From Pontimonas sp. (GTDB lineage: Bacteria; Actinomycetota; Actinomycetes; Actinomycetales; Microbacteriaceae), in NCBI GenBank assembly GCA_021741925.1, contig JAIOWW010000001.1, positions 1 to 39,413 on the forward strand: a DNA stretch of 39,413 nt. The letters run 5' to 3'. A program made the translations under genes and the position numbers. Shown here piece by piece: positions 32,668 through 39,413 of the stretch. Position 1 is the first letter of the stretch; every line of letters begins with the position of its first letter. The notes beneath the pieces are model-generated. The model made no database searches, was not told the origin of the DNA, and saw only the letters and a program-made list of their open reading frames with translations.

Positions 32668-34121
32668 CTGGCCTGGTTAGTCTCCACCCAGGAGAGGTAC
32701 TCCTCGCTCACGGTTCCGGTGACGTACTCTCCGGTGAAGCAACTCATGTCCAGTTCGGTCACGTCGGAGCCTTCGAGAATTGCGTCGCGCATGTCCTCAA
32801 CTTCTTGATAAATCAGGTGGTCCGCCCCAATTTCGCGCGCGATCTCGGGAATGGTGCGCCCCGAGGCGACCAGTTCGCCCTTGTTGGGCATATTGATGCC
32901 ATAAACGTGCGGGAATCGAACGGGCGGAGCTGCCGAGGTGAAGGTGACGCTTGTGGCTCCGGCTTCGCGGGCCATTTCCACGATTTCTCGTGACGTGGTT
33001 CCCCGCACAATCGAGTCATCGACGATGAGCACGTTCTTTCCGGCGAACTCACTGGACATCGCGTTCAACTTTTGCCGAACACTCTTGGTTCGCTGGGCTT
33101 GCCCCGGCATGATGAAGGTTCGACCGACGTACTTGTTCTTGTAGAAGCCTTCGCGGTACTCGATGCCAAGCTTTCTGGCAACCTGCATGGCAGCGGGGCG
33201 AGCAGAATCAGGAATCGGCATCACCACATCGATGCTGTCGGTGGGGGCATAGCGCGCGATGGTGTCTGCGAGCTTGTCACCCAGGCGAAGCCTGGCCTCA
33301 TAGACCGAGATGCCGTTCATAATCGAGTCTGGTCTGGCTAGGTATACATATTCAAAGGAGCAGGGCACTAATCGAGGGTTCTCCGCGCACTGCTGGGAAT
33401 AGAGGGTTCCTTCGCGGGAGATGAAGATTGCCTCGCCAGGTTCAACATCCCGAACGATGTCATACCCGGAGGCTTCAAGAACGAGGGATTCACTCGCCAC
33501 AATCCATTCATCTCCCACAAGTCCGGCTTGGCGGCGTCCCAGGATGAGCGGTCGAATTCCAAAGGGATCGCGGAATGCCAAAATCCCGTGACCTGCGATG
33601 ACCGCAATCGCCGCGTAAGAGCCTTCCACGCGACGATGCAGCGCGGTGACTGCCGCAAAAGCGGTCTCGGCGGTGAAGGATGTTCCTGACTCGGCAGACT
33701 GTAATTCACTGGCCAACACGTTGACCAACATTTCTGTGTCAGATGTGGTGTTGAGGTGCCGGCGATCCTTGTCTGCGAGTTCCTTGGTGAGTTCACGGGT
33801 GTTGGTGAGATTCCCGTTGTGGACCAACACGATTCCGTAGGGTGCGTTCACGTAGAACGGTTGCGCCTCTTGTTCCTTCTTGGCGTTGCCTCGCGTGGCA
33901 TAGCGCACGTGACCTAGCCCAATAGTTCCCATGAGGGTCCGCATGTCCCGGGTTCGATAACCCTCACGAACCTGACCCTTAGATTTATGAACATGCAGGG
34001 TCTGCTCATCCGAGGTGGCAATTCCGGTGGAATCTTGACCACGGTGCTGCAGTAGGGCTAGAGCGTCATACACCTGTTGGTTGACGGGTGACGACGAAAC
34101 AATTCCCACGATCCCGCACAT
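32664..34121 (-). CDS. purF: Amidophosphoribosyltransferase
   Basis: Commits PRPP to purine synthesis by replacing pyrophosphate with ammonia from glutamine. The 485-residue form starts at the ATG at 34121, giving MCGIVGIV so that Met removal exposes the N-terminal nucleophile Cys. Other motifs are LLQHRGQDSTGI and VHNGNLTN of the Ntn amidotransferase domain, and the PRPP loop VLIVDDSIVRGTT in the second domain. GAGGAG lies 12 nt upstream of this ATG. In-frame starts at 34133 and 34163 would bury the Cys and are disfavoured. A -10-like TAGGCT lies at 34168-34163 on the minus strand. Confidence 0.97.
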   Translation of the reverse strand: MCGIVGIVSSSPVNQQVYDALALLQHRGQDSTGIATSDEQTLHVHKSKGQVREGYRTRDMRTLMGTIGLGHVRYATRGNAKKEQEAQPFYVNAPYGIVLVHNGNLTNTRELTKELADKDRRHLNTTSDTEMLVNVLASELQSAESGTSFTAETAFAAVTALHRRVEGSYAAIAVIAGHGILAFRDPFGIRPLILGRRQAGLVGDEWIVASESLVLEASGYDIVRDVEPGEAIFISREGTLYSQQCAENPRLVPCSFEYVYLARPDSIMNGISVYEARLRLGDKLADTIARYAPTDSIDVVMPIPDSARPAAMQVARKLGIEYREGFYKNKYVGRTFIMPGQAQRTKSVRQKLNAMSSEFAGKNVLIVDDSIVRGTTSREIVEMAREAGATSVTFTSAAPPVRFPHVYGINMPNKGELVASGRTIPEIAREIGADHLIYQEVEDMRDAILEGSDVTELDMSCFTGEYVTGTVSEEYLSWVETNQAS

Positions 34122-34184
34122 TGAAGGGGGCATCTCCTCGTCTTGCAGCCGATGATACGACAAGCCTACCGGGCAATCGCGAGC

Positions 34185-35747
34185 TCACTCGATACGCTCC
34201 GAACCTTCGACATCAGTATTCCGAGCGCGAGCGAATCGACGCCGGAGGGCGGCAAGAATGCTGCCACCGGCAAGGACACCGGTTCCCGCGCCCAGCCACA
34301 CTCCCGCACCCACAGGCTCGGGAATATCGGAACCCATCTCACTGGTCACCCGAGGAGCTCTCTCCCGGGAGGGGGAGACCAGTGGTGAGGGAGGGCTTTC
34401 CTCTCGAGGCGGGAGGATCTCGGGAATCTCGAAGCTTGGCGTCACTGGAGTAATAGCGGGAGCGGGGTCCAGGGGTTGGGCAACGACGGTGCCAACCTCA
34501 GGAGCAGGCCCGGGGTTTGGTGCAAGAGCAGAGACGTCGGTGGGCTCGGTGAGGGCTGCAGGTTCTTCCTCGAGCACCGGAACTAGTGGAGCTGCCAGGA
34601 TGCTCAGTGTTGCGGTGGAGGTGGAAGGCCTCGAGAGTGTCACCACCCCATTGGAGTCATGTCGCTCGCGCGAGGACCACACCACGGGGTAGGTCCCGGG
34701 TTCCACCGAAGCTGATGCCGAGAGTGTGGCTCGTAACGAACCGCCTGCGTCGCTAGCTCGCTCCCAAGTCACACCTGCCGGGAGCCCGGAGAGCTCGAGT
34801 GTCCTCGTCGCGGGGGCGGCAGAGGGCTGGTACGGCTCCGCAAAGGCCATGGTGAGGGGTGCTGAAGGCTCGCCATCAGCGGTGATACTCCAGGTTGCTG
34901 GCAGGGCACACGATGTGATGCTCTCCCACGTGGAACCAAACTCTCCCGAGTGTGACGCGGCAAACGTTGAGGCTGCACTTGCGGAGCAGGGATCTGCATC
35001 GATAATCCCGACCGTGATGTCCATGGTGAAATCTGTTGCATCCCCCGTCAGGAGATACAGGGTGGGACTCCTATCCCCATCGACCAGTGGTGTGTAGATC
35101 GATTCCCCACCCTCGAAGGTGGGGGTGCCGGCAGCGCTGGTCACATGGATGATCACACTCGGGTGGGAACCCGATGAATCGGTGATGAGCAGGGTTGAGG
35201 TGCCCGCGCCGCTATAGCTGGGGTTGTAGCCATCACTGAGTTGCGCCACCCAATAAAGCCTGCGGTCAATGGCGGACTCATCCGCGAGGGAGCGGTGGCG
35301 CATGGAAAAGCGAACCTGGTTGCCACTGAGGCTGATGGTTTTCTCGGTATAGATCTGGTTATTGGGATTCGCACTCAAATAGCCAGGCGTGGTCCAGGAA
35401 GAATCACCGCCGGGCGAGGGCGACGCTGTGCCGGGATCGGGAGAAATATCTCGGCGGGCTTCCGTCCCGGTCGCCGTCGTCCACTCCAACCCCATCATCC
35501 CGAGCGAATCAAAAGCGGGAGATTGCCAGCCATTCAGGCCGGTGATGAAGTCTCTTTGTGAACCACCGGAGAGAACACCAAAGAAGTCATCAAAGCCTTG
35601 GTACTCGACGCTTGCCGTCTGAGGACCAGGAGATGTTGCCTGGGTTGGTGGGAGCGCAATCTGCGTGAGGCCTGCTCCGAGTAGCACCACCCCCACCCAG
35701 GAGGTGGCGGCAGAAAAGGTCCGCGGGGAAGTGGTCTGCTGTCTCAT
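34185..35747 (-). CDS. Secreted cell-surface protein with C-terminal membrane anchor
   Basis: Function unknown. The 520-residue protein has an N-terminal signal sequence (hydrophobic core about residues 15-32), an extracellular Ser/Thr/Gly-rich region to about 380 with beta-sandwich-like repeats, a Pro/Glu-rich stalk (about 385-470) and a C-terminal tail of PEP, one helix (about 480-501) and a basic RRRFARAR stretch. There is no LPxTG. The tail layout resembles PEP-CTERM sorting signals. The ATG is 6 nt after TAGCCT (35759-35754, minus strand), with TTGACG further upstream as a -35. It diverges from purM. Confidence 0.78.
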   Translation of the reverse strand: MRQQTTSPRTFSAATSWVGVVLLGAGLTQIALPPTQATSPGPQTASVEYQGFDDFFGVLSGGSQRDFITGLNGWQSPAFDSLGMMGLEWTTATGTEARRDISPDPGTASPSPGGDSSWTTPGYLSANPNNQIYTEKTISLSGNQVRFSMRHRSLADESAIDRRLYWVAQLSDGYNPSYSGAGTSTLLITDSSGSHPSVIIHVTSAAGTPTFEGGESIYTPLVDGDRSPTLYLLTGDATDFTMDITVGIIDADPCSASAASTFAASHSGEFGSTWESITSCALPATWSITADGEPSAPLTMAFAEPYQPSAAPATRTLELSGLPAGVTWERASDAGGSLRATLSASASVEPGTYPVVWSSRERHDSNGVVTLSRPSTSTATLSILAAPLVPVLEEEPAALTEPTDVSALAPNPGPAPEVGTVVAQPLDPAPAITPVTPSFEIPEILPPREESPPSPLVSPSRERAPRVTSEMGSDIPEPVGAGVWLGAGTGVLAGGSILAALRRRFARARNTDVEGSERIE

Positions 35748-35753
35748 GGTGGA

Positions 35754-35822
35754 AGGCTAGAAGCCTTCGGATTGTCCCCGTCAAAGTTATCCACAGCTCG
35801 GGTGTGGCCACTGCCTTAGGAT
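35754..35822. promoter_or_regulatory. Divergent promoter region of surface protein and purM
   Basis: TAGCCT (35759-35754, minus) is 6 nt before the surface-protein ATG, with TTGACG at 35784-35779 as a plausible -35 (19-bp spacer). TAGGAT (35817-35822, plus) is 6 nt before the purM GTG. Between them, 35787-35795 reads TTATCCACA, a perfect match to the DnaA-box consensus. Confidence 0.5.
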
Positions 35823-35828
35823 TGGGGT

Positions 35829-36950
35829 GTGAGCGAGCCCTCCCCCTATCAATCGAGTGGAGTGGACACCACGGCCGGCGATCGGGCCGTCGAGCTCATG
35901 AGAGCCGCAGTCCTCGGAAGCCATTCGCCTCGTGTCATGGGTGGCGTAGGCGGATTTGCGGGGCTCTATGACGCGTCCATCCTCACCTCCTATACCCATC
36001 CAATCCTCGCCACGTCGACAGACGGGGTGGGGACCAAAGTCGCTATCGCCCAGGCAATGGATGTCCACGACACCATCGGCTGGGATCTCGTCGGCATGGT
36101 CGTCGACGACATCGTCGTCGTCGGGGCGACGCCCCTGTTCATGACCGACTACATTGCCTGCGGCCGTGTTGTCCCTGAGCGAATTGCAGCCATCGTTCGA
36201 GGAATTGCTGAAGCCGCGACGAGTTGCGGTGTGTCTTTGGTGGGCGGAGAGACAGCAGAACATCCTGGACTTTTGGACCCTGACGAATATGACGTCGCCG
36301 GAGCTGCCACCGGTGTTGTCGAAGCTGGCGACATGCTCGACCCCGCCAAAGTTCGTGCCGGCGATGCGGTTATCGCCATGGCTTCCAGCGGCCTCCACAG
36401 CAATGGCTTCTCCTTGGTGCGAAAAATTGTTGCCGATCAGGGGTGGGACCTGCACGCCACGAGACCCGAGTTTTCCCGGGCATTGGGTCTCGAGCTACTC
36501 GAGCCCACCATGCTCTATACCGCTGCCCTCCTTGAACTCATCGCGGCGCACCCCGGAGCGCTTCACATGTTGAGCCACGTGACCGGTGGGGGGTTGGCCC
36601 AGAATCTCTCGCGCGTCATCCCTCAAGGGCTGGCTATCGATGTTGACCGCTCGACCTGGTCGCCGCCCACCGTCATGCAGGTGCTGGCTGATGCCGGTGG
36701 CTTCACCCTGGGTCAGGTCGAGGACACCTGGAATATGGGGATTGGCATGGTGGCTGTGGTGGACGCCGCACAAGCTTCAGCAGTGACTGCGACGTTGCGC
36801 GCCTCAGGCCACCAGGCATGGCAGGTCGGCGTTGTTAGCGAGAGCGCGGGAGAAGTGTCACACGACACCATCACGAGCGCTAAGGGTGTTGAGGGTGGCG
36901 CAATCCGTTTAGTCGGAACCTACGCGGACTCTTCCTCAGCGTCGTCGTAG
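35829..36950 (+). CDS. purM: Phosphoribosylformylglycinamidine cyclo-ligase
   Basis: AIR synthetase: closes the imidazole ring of FGAM using ATP. The 373-residue protein has the family blocks LTSYTHPILATSTDGVGTK, the MVVDDIVVVGATPLFMTDY core, VSLVGGETAEHPG and the C-terminal LSHVTGGGLAQNLSRV. The GTG start is 6 nt after TAGGAT with no Shine-Dalgarno, so it is probably leaderless. The last 31 nt overlap the convergent DUF3073 gene. Confidence 0.97.
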   Translation: MSEPSPYQSSGVDTTAGDRAVELMRAAVLGSHSPRVMGGVGGFAGLYDASILTSYTHPILATSTDGVGTKVAIAQAMDVHDTIGWDLVGMVVDDIVVVGATPLFMTDYIACGRVVPERIAAIVRGIAEAATSCGVSLVGGETAEHPGLLDPDEYDVAGAATGVVEAGDMLDPAKVRAGDAVIAMASSGLHSNGFSLVRKIVADQGWDLHATRPEFSRALGLELLEPTMLYTAALLELIAAHPGALHMLSHVTGGGLAQNLSRVIPQGLAIDVDRSTWSPPTVMQVLADAGGFTLGQVEDTWNMGIGMVAVVDAAQASAVTATLRASGHQAWQVGVVSESAGEVSHDTITSAKGVEGGAIRLVGTYADSSSASS

Positions 36951-37093
36951 TCTGCCCACTTGTCTTCATAGGTGTTCTCGCCCTGTGACGTGGCGAGCTC
37001 CTTTTCGAGCTGCGACAGGTCGGTGTCAGGCGAGTAATACTTCAATTCGCGCGCCACTTTGGTGTGCTTTGCTTTTTGCCGACCGCGACCCAT
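36920..37093 (-). CDS. DUF3073 family small protein
   Basis: A 57-residue protein not listed by longer-ORF criteria. It begins MGRGRQKAKHTKVARELKYY, the strongly conserved basic start of actinobacterial DUF3073, and ends in an acidic tail (DKWADYDDAEEESA). The ATG has a good Shine-Dalgarno AAAGGGG 7 nt upstream. Family members commonly sit beside purM in actinobacteria (recalled context), as here. The basic head suggests nucleic-acid or ribosome contact, but no function is established. It overlaps the purM end by 31 nt. Confidence 0.9.
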   Translation of the reverse strand: MGRGRQKAKHTKVARELKYYSPDTDLSQLEKELATSQGENTYEDKWADYDDAEEESA

Positions 37094-37200
37094 CGGTCAC
37101 CCCTTTGCTTCTTTCGACGAGGGCTGTGCTGCCCAAAACGTGCCGTATCAGGGATAGAGAATGGAGGGAGTTTATCACGCAGCGCACGGCGCTTCGATGA
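37094..37200. other. Intergenic region between crcB2 and DUF3073
   Basis: This 107-nt gap is one of the longest non-coding stretches in the window. On the minus strand it holds the DUF3073 Shine-Dalgarno and a possible -10 (GATACG) about 45 nt before that start. I see no hairpin with a T-run that would terminate the crcB transcript. Confidence 0.4.
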
Positions 37201-37554
37201 CTATGCAATCGCCGTCATAGCGATATATCCGAGGCCACATGCTGCAATCCCTACCAGTAGGTGCAGAGCCAGCGGACCCGCTACTCGCCCGACAGCATTT
37301 TCTGTGTTGGAAGGAACCATCACCACAGCAAGCGTCGAGAACGTGGTTAAACCTCCGGCAAGACCCACCATGAGGGGGTATGACCAGAAGGTTTCTGGAA
37401 GTGCTGCCACTGCGCCAATCGCTGCGGACCCGGTCACGTTGACGATTCCCAGGGACCACCACGGTGCATGAGGGAGTGCTTGAACGACAAGCCACCGCAG
37501 CAGTGCTCCCAGTGCACCGAGGCCAACGGTTGCGACCAGCACGAGAGGAGTCAT
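37201..37554 (-). CDS. crcB: Fluoride channel subunit CrcB (second of pair)
   Basis: Fluc-type fluoride export channel subunit. The chosen start, ATG 37554, overlaps the stop of the first crcB (ATGA); the frame is open further upstream but only as the shadow of that gene. The 117-residue protein has four helices, the N-terminal GLGALGALLRW, the pore Asn region NVTGS (N39) and the central break GGLTTFST (67-74) with the Phe-box/sodium-site residues. It pairs with the upstream crcB, and the two products probably form a heterodimer. Confidence 0.92.
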   Translation of the reverse strand: MTPLVLVATVGLGALGALLRWLVVQALPHAPWWSLGIVNVTGSAAIGAVAALPETFWSYPLMVGLAGGLTTFSTLAVVMVPSNTENAVGRVAGPLALHLLVGIAACGLGYIAMTAIA

Positions 37555-37928
37555 GATCGCGTCCGTCCTCGCGCGGCGACACCGAGTGCTCGCCCAGCGA
37601 GCACGGCGCCAATTCCTGCGACGAGTGTCACAGCGAGATATCCCCATCCCCACGCCATGACCTCGGTGACCGCAATCAGAGCGATCGCGGAGAACGTTGT
37701 GTAGGAGCCAAAGAACCCGACGGCAATTCCGGAGTGGAGCCACGGTGGAAACTCAGGCAGGCCCCGAGCGAGCACGAAGGCTAAGCCCAGTGCGCCCAGA
37801 GTATTGGCAGCAAGAGTCGCGATCATGTCCCCCTGGGGCAGGTGCGCGGTGGCTTCGAGCGCGCCAATTCGGGCGAGAGTGCCAAGCCCTCCCCCGAGGG
37901 CAACGGCTACTATTTCGCGAAGGCGCAC
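37551..37928 (-). CDS. crcB: Fluoride channel subunit CrcB (first of pair)
   Basis: Fluc-type fluoride channel subunit of 125 residues with four helices, the N-terminal GGGLGTLARIG, the pore Asn in ANTLG (N42) and the GSYTTFSA break at 74-80. Coupled by an ATGA overlap to a second, divergent copy, it fits the heterodimeric Fluc arrangement common in Gram-positive bacteria. Only 39 bp separate it from the divergent plus-strand gene, too little for a fluoride riboswitch, so fluoride-dependent control is not apparent. The GTG start has no clear Shine-Dalgarno. Confidence 0.92.
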   Translation of the reverse strand: MRLREIVAVALGGGLGTLARIGALEATAHLPQGDMIATLAANTLGALGLAFVLARGLPEFPPWLHSGIAVGFFGSYTTFSAIALIAVTEVMAWGWGYLAVTLVAGIGAVLAGRALGVAARGRTRS

Positions 37929-37955
37929 ACGCGAAGGCTACTCTTCTTGCGGAAA

Positions 37956-37961
37956 TAGACT
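37956..37961 (+). promoter_or_regulatory. Putative -10 box of a leaderless gene
   Basis: TAGACT ends exactly 6 nt before the ATG at 37968, and no Shine-Dalgarno is present. The 39-bp space is shared with the divergent crcB pair. Confidence 0.5.
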
Positions 37962-37967
37962 GAGCCC

Positions 37968-38615
37968 ATGACCTCCCCGAAGAGACCTTTTCTGCGAGTC
38001 CTGGCATGGGGAGGACTCGTCATCGTGAGCATTGCTGCGCTCATCGCGGCCTGGATAGTGCTGCCAATTGTGACTAGTTCACCGGCGGGCTCATCGGGGC
38101 AACAACTCGACGTGGAGGGCTATCCCTCGAGTGTTAGCGCCACCGGCGATGACGGTCGAACGAGAACTGTGGAGGCGGTATTTGCCACCGGCGAGGACAG
38201 GGATTTTTCGGCACTTGTTGCCGGTGACCGCCTTATCGTCTCGGGCTCTGGGTTTGACGCAAGCAAAGGGATTTATGTTGCTGTGTGCAAAGTGCCCGAA
38301 AAGGTAGGGGAGAAGCCCGGCCCGTGCCTGGGCGGAGTTCCCAGCACCGAAGGGGATGGCGATTCCACCGAGGGAGCTGTTGAATACGCAGCATCAAACT
38401 GGGTGAACGATGACTGGGCCTGGCGCCTTTTTGGAGCTCGGAGTTTCGATGACCGAGAGGCTGGATCGTTCACGGCCTACATCGACATCCCCGCTAGTGC
38501 GGATGAGAACGTCGATTGCACGCAGGTGCGCTGTGGGCTCTTCACGCGGAACGACCACACGGCTCTCGACGACCGGGTGCAGGATCTCTACTTGCCGGTG
38601 TCTTTCGCTAAGTAG
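37968..38615 (+). CDS. Membrane-anchored extracellular protein with Cys-pair beta domain
   Basis: Function unknown. The 215-residue protein has a basic N-terminus, one hydrophobic helix (about residues 10-36, signal anchor or signal peptide) and an extracellular domain. That domain contains GIYVAVCKVPEK...GPCLGG and a late DCTQVRCGLFTRNDHT block, so two cysteine pairs are likely. This pattern resembles the immunoglobulin-like domain found in actinobacterial HtaA-type and neocarzinostatin-like secreted proteins, a tentative recollection. Leaderless start after TAGACT. The end overlaps the convergent membrane-protein gene by 28 nt. Confidence 0.7.
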   Translation: MTSPKRPFLRVLAWGGLVIVSIAALIAAWIVLPIVTSSPAGSSGQQLDVEGYPSSVSATGDDGRTRTVEAVFATGEDRDFSALVAGDRLIVSGSGFDASKGIYVAVCKVPEKVGEKPGPCLGGVPSTEGDGDSTEGAVEYAASNWVNDDWAWRLFGARSFDDREAGSFTAYIDIPASADENVDCTQVRCGLFTRNDHTALDDRVQDLYLPVSFAK

Positions 38616-39205
38616 TCCGGCACTCGGAAAACCCGAATTGCTCGTTGGGCGATAGGCCCAATAGCGAGCGCAAAAATAATCGTTCCGACCCCGAAGCTGC
38701 CGCCGAGGCTCCACCCAATGAGCAAGACTGTGACCTCCACGACGGTGCGCACCGCCCACATCGGGTATCCAAAACGAGCGTTGAAACCGACCATCAGTCC
38801 ATCGCGGGGACCGGGACCAAAACGAGCTCCAATATAGAGACCGCTCGCTATCCCCATCATCAGAAGTCCAGCGGCAAAGAGGATCACTCGCTGAACAAAG
38901 TTCTCCGGAGTTTCCACGAGTGCGAGACCGACCTCCATGAAAGGTCCCACGAGGAGCGCGTTGAGAACTGTTCCGATTCCCGGCCTTTGTCGAAGCGGAA
39001 TCCAAATCAAGAGAACGACGAGGCCGCTCACCACGATGACCCAACCGATGCCAAAACCCCAGGTGACATGGAAACCCTCTGCAAAGACCGTCCAAGGGTC
39101 CACGCCAAGACTTGCCCGCAGCATCATCGCGGCGGCAAAACCAAAAAGGAAAAGCCCGGAGAGGAGTTGACTCCACCGTCTGAGGTAGTGGAGTCCGCGG
39201 TGCAC
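38588..39205 (-). CDS. YczE-type integral membrane protein
   Basis: Membrane protein of the YczE/YitT-like group, function unknown. The 205-residue protein has about five to six hydrophobic segments and the conserved GARFGPGPRDGLMVG loop near the middle. I place the start at GTG 39205 because TAGAGT (39217-39212, minus strand) lies 6 nt upstream, the spacing seen at many leaderless genes here; the ATG two codons earlier would directly abut that hexamer and is unlikely to be transcribed. It converges on the preceding secreted-protein gene with a 28-nt overlap. Confidence 0.82.
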   Translation of the reverse strand: MHRGLHYLRRWSQLLSGLFLFGFAAAMMLRASLGVDPWTVFAEGFHVTWGFGIGWVIVVSGLVVLLIWIPLRQRPGIGTVLNALLVGPFMEVGLALVETPENFVQRVILFAAGLLMMGIASGLYIGARFGPGPRDGLMVGFNARFGYPMWAVRTVVEVTVLLIGWSLGGSFGVGTIIFALAIGPIAQRAIRVFRVPDYLAKDTGK

Positions 39206-39211
39206 TCGCAT

Positions 39212-39413
39212 ACTCTACGCCCGAGTCAACAAAACTTTTCCCCCACAACAGGGGCCGTGGTGATACTCTGGAGGACGGAACAAGAGAACGCCATCGGTGG
39301 CGAACCTCGTGGGCCATCGCCTCACAGTCGTGAGAGCGGCCGCATGTGTAGACGAAACAGCCCCGGTCTGGCTACTGGTGATCTGGGCCTGGTGTCATGT
39401 GTGACACCTCTTC
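39212..39413 (+). other. Non-coding window end, possible structured leader
   Basis: No confident gene in these 202 nt. A -10-like GATACT at 39262-39267, with TGG just before it, could start a plus-strand transcript. Downstream are a small inverted repeat TCAC-N4-GTGA (near 39322) and a perfect 7-bp hairpin at 39391-39408 (GGTGTCA-TGTG-TGACACC). An ATG at 39338 opens a frame reaching the window edge, but its start looks unlike a known protein. A leader or small RNA of a gene beyond the window is possible. Confidence 0.35.

Noticed and set aside
37555..37743. Upstream extension of the second crcB frame
   Set aside because: The added Arg/Cys-rich residues are a frame-shifted shadow of the first crcB; the ATGA overlap at 37554 gives a family-like N-terminus.
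37929..37967. Possible fluoride riboswitch upstream of the crcB pair
   Set aside because: The 39-nt space is too short for the crcB motif RNA and no matching conserved pieces are seen.
39338..39413. Open frame from ATG 39338 to the window edge
   Set aside because: No Shine-Dalgarno, no -10 at leaderless spacing, and the 25 visible codons resemble no known protein start.

Overview
The window reads as a compact chromosome segment from an actinobacterium, most likely a small-genome aquatic member of the Microbacteriaceae (Luna-cluster or Pontimonas-like). This placement is inferred from gene content: a C50-carotenoid cluster of crtB, crtI, heterodimeric lycopene cyclase and lycopene elongase; a dnaK-grpE-dnaJ-hspR heat-shock operon with HAIR-type operators; DUF3073 and sterol-carrier-like genes beside purine genes; and a GC content that looks like the mid-to-high 50s by eye, low for that family. 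No phage, IS element, CRISPR array, rRNA or tRNA was seen. Gene density is extreme: every convergent gene pair overlaps or abuts, and many genes start at or next to their transcription start.

Layout. 1-1141: dcd (dCTP deaminase) convergent with idi (IPP isomerase). 1251-5244: carotenoid operon crtB-crtI-crtYe-crtYf-crtEb; crtE is not in the window. 5234-6628: UMF1-type MFS transporter. 6629-12844: heat-shock operon dnaK-grpE-dnaJ-hspR-clpB, preceded by two clear HAIR operators and a third degenerate one over the -35 box. The DnaJ has no zinc finger and the ClpB has no N-domain. 12895-22941: nitroreductase, threonine aldolase, a DUF6421-like protein, an AEC transporter, exonuclease III, pyrE, a septum-formation-like membrane protein, an orphan DNA methyltransferase, a TrmH-family RNA methyltransferase and a LuxR-type two-component system. 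23049-25234: purA, chorismate mutase and a YqaJ-like nuclease.

25286-37093 is dominated by purine synthesis: purS-purQ-DUF3817-purL and purD-purC-SGNH hydrolase on the minus strand, purF on the minus strand, purM on the plus strand, with purA further upstream. Embedded in it are a sterol-carrier-like protein, a small membrane protein, a secreted Pro-rich anchored protein and DUF3073. 37201-39205 holds a translationally coupled crcB pair (fluoride channel), a membrane-anchored secreted protein and a YczE-type membrane protein. The last 200 nt have no confident gene and may be the leader of a gene or RNA lying beyond the window.

Two global signals go beyond gene content. About fifteen genes carry a -10-like hexamer (mostly TAGNNT) exactly 6 or 7 nt before an ATG/GTG with no Shine-Dalgarno, which points to widespread leaderless transcription. 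Several divergent pairs place two such hexamers back to back in 35-81 bp. The strongest single-protein lead is the DUF6421-like protein, which contains an HDxxH motif followed 24 residues later by EELRCD, reminiscent of a zincin metallopeptidase site. All functions are read from motifs and recalled family features; no database search was run.
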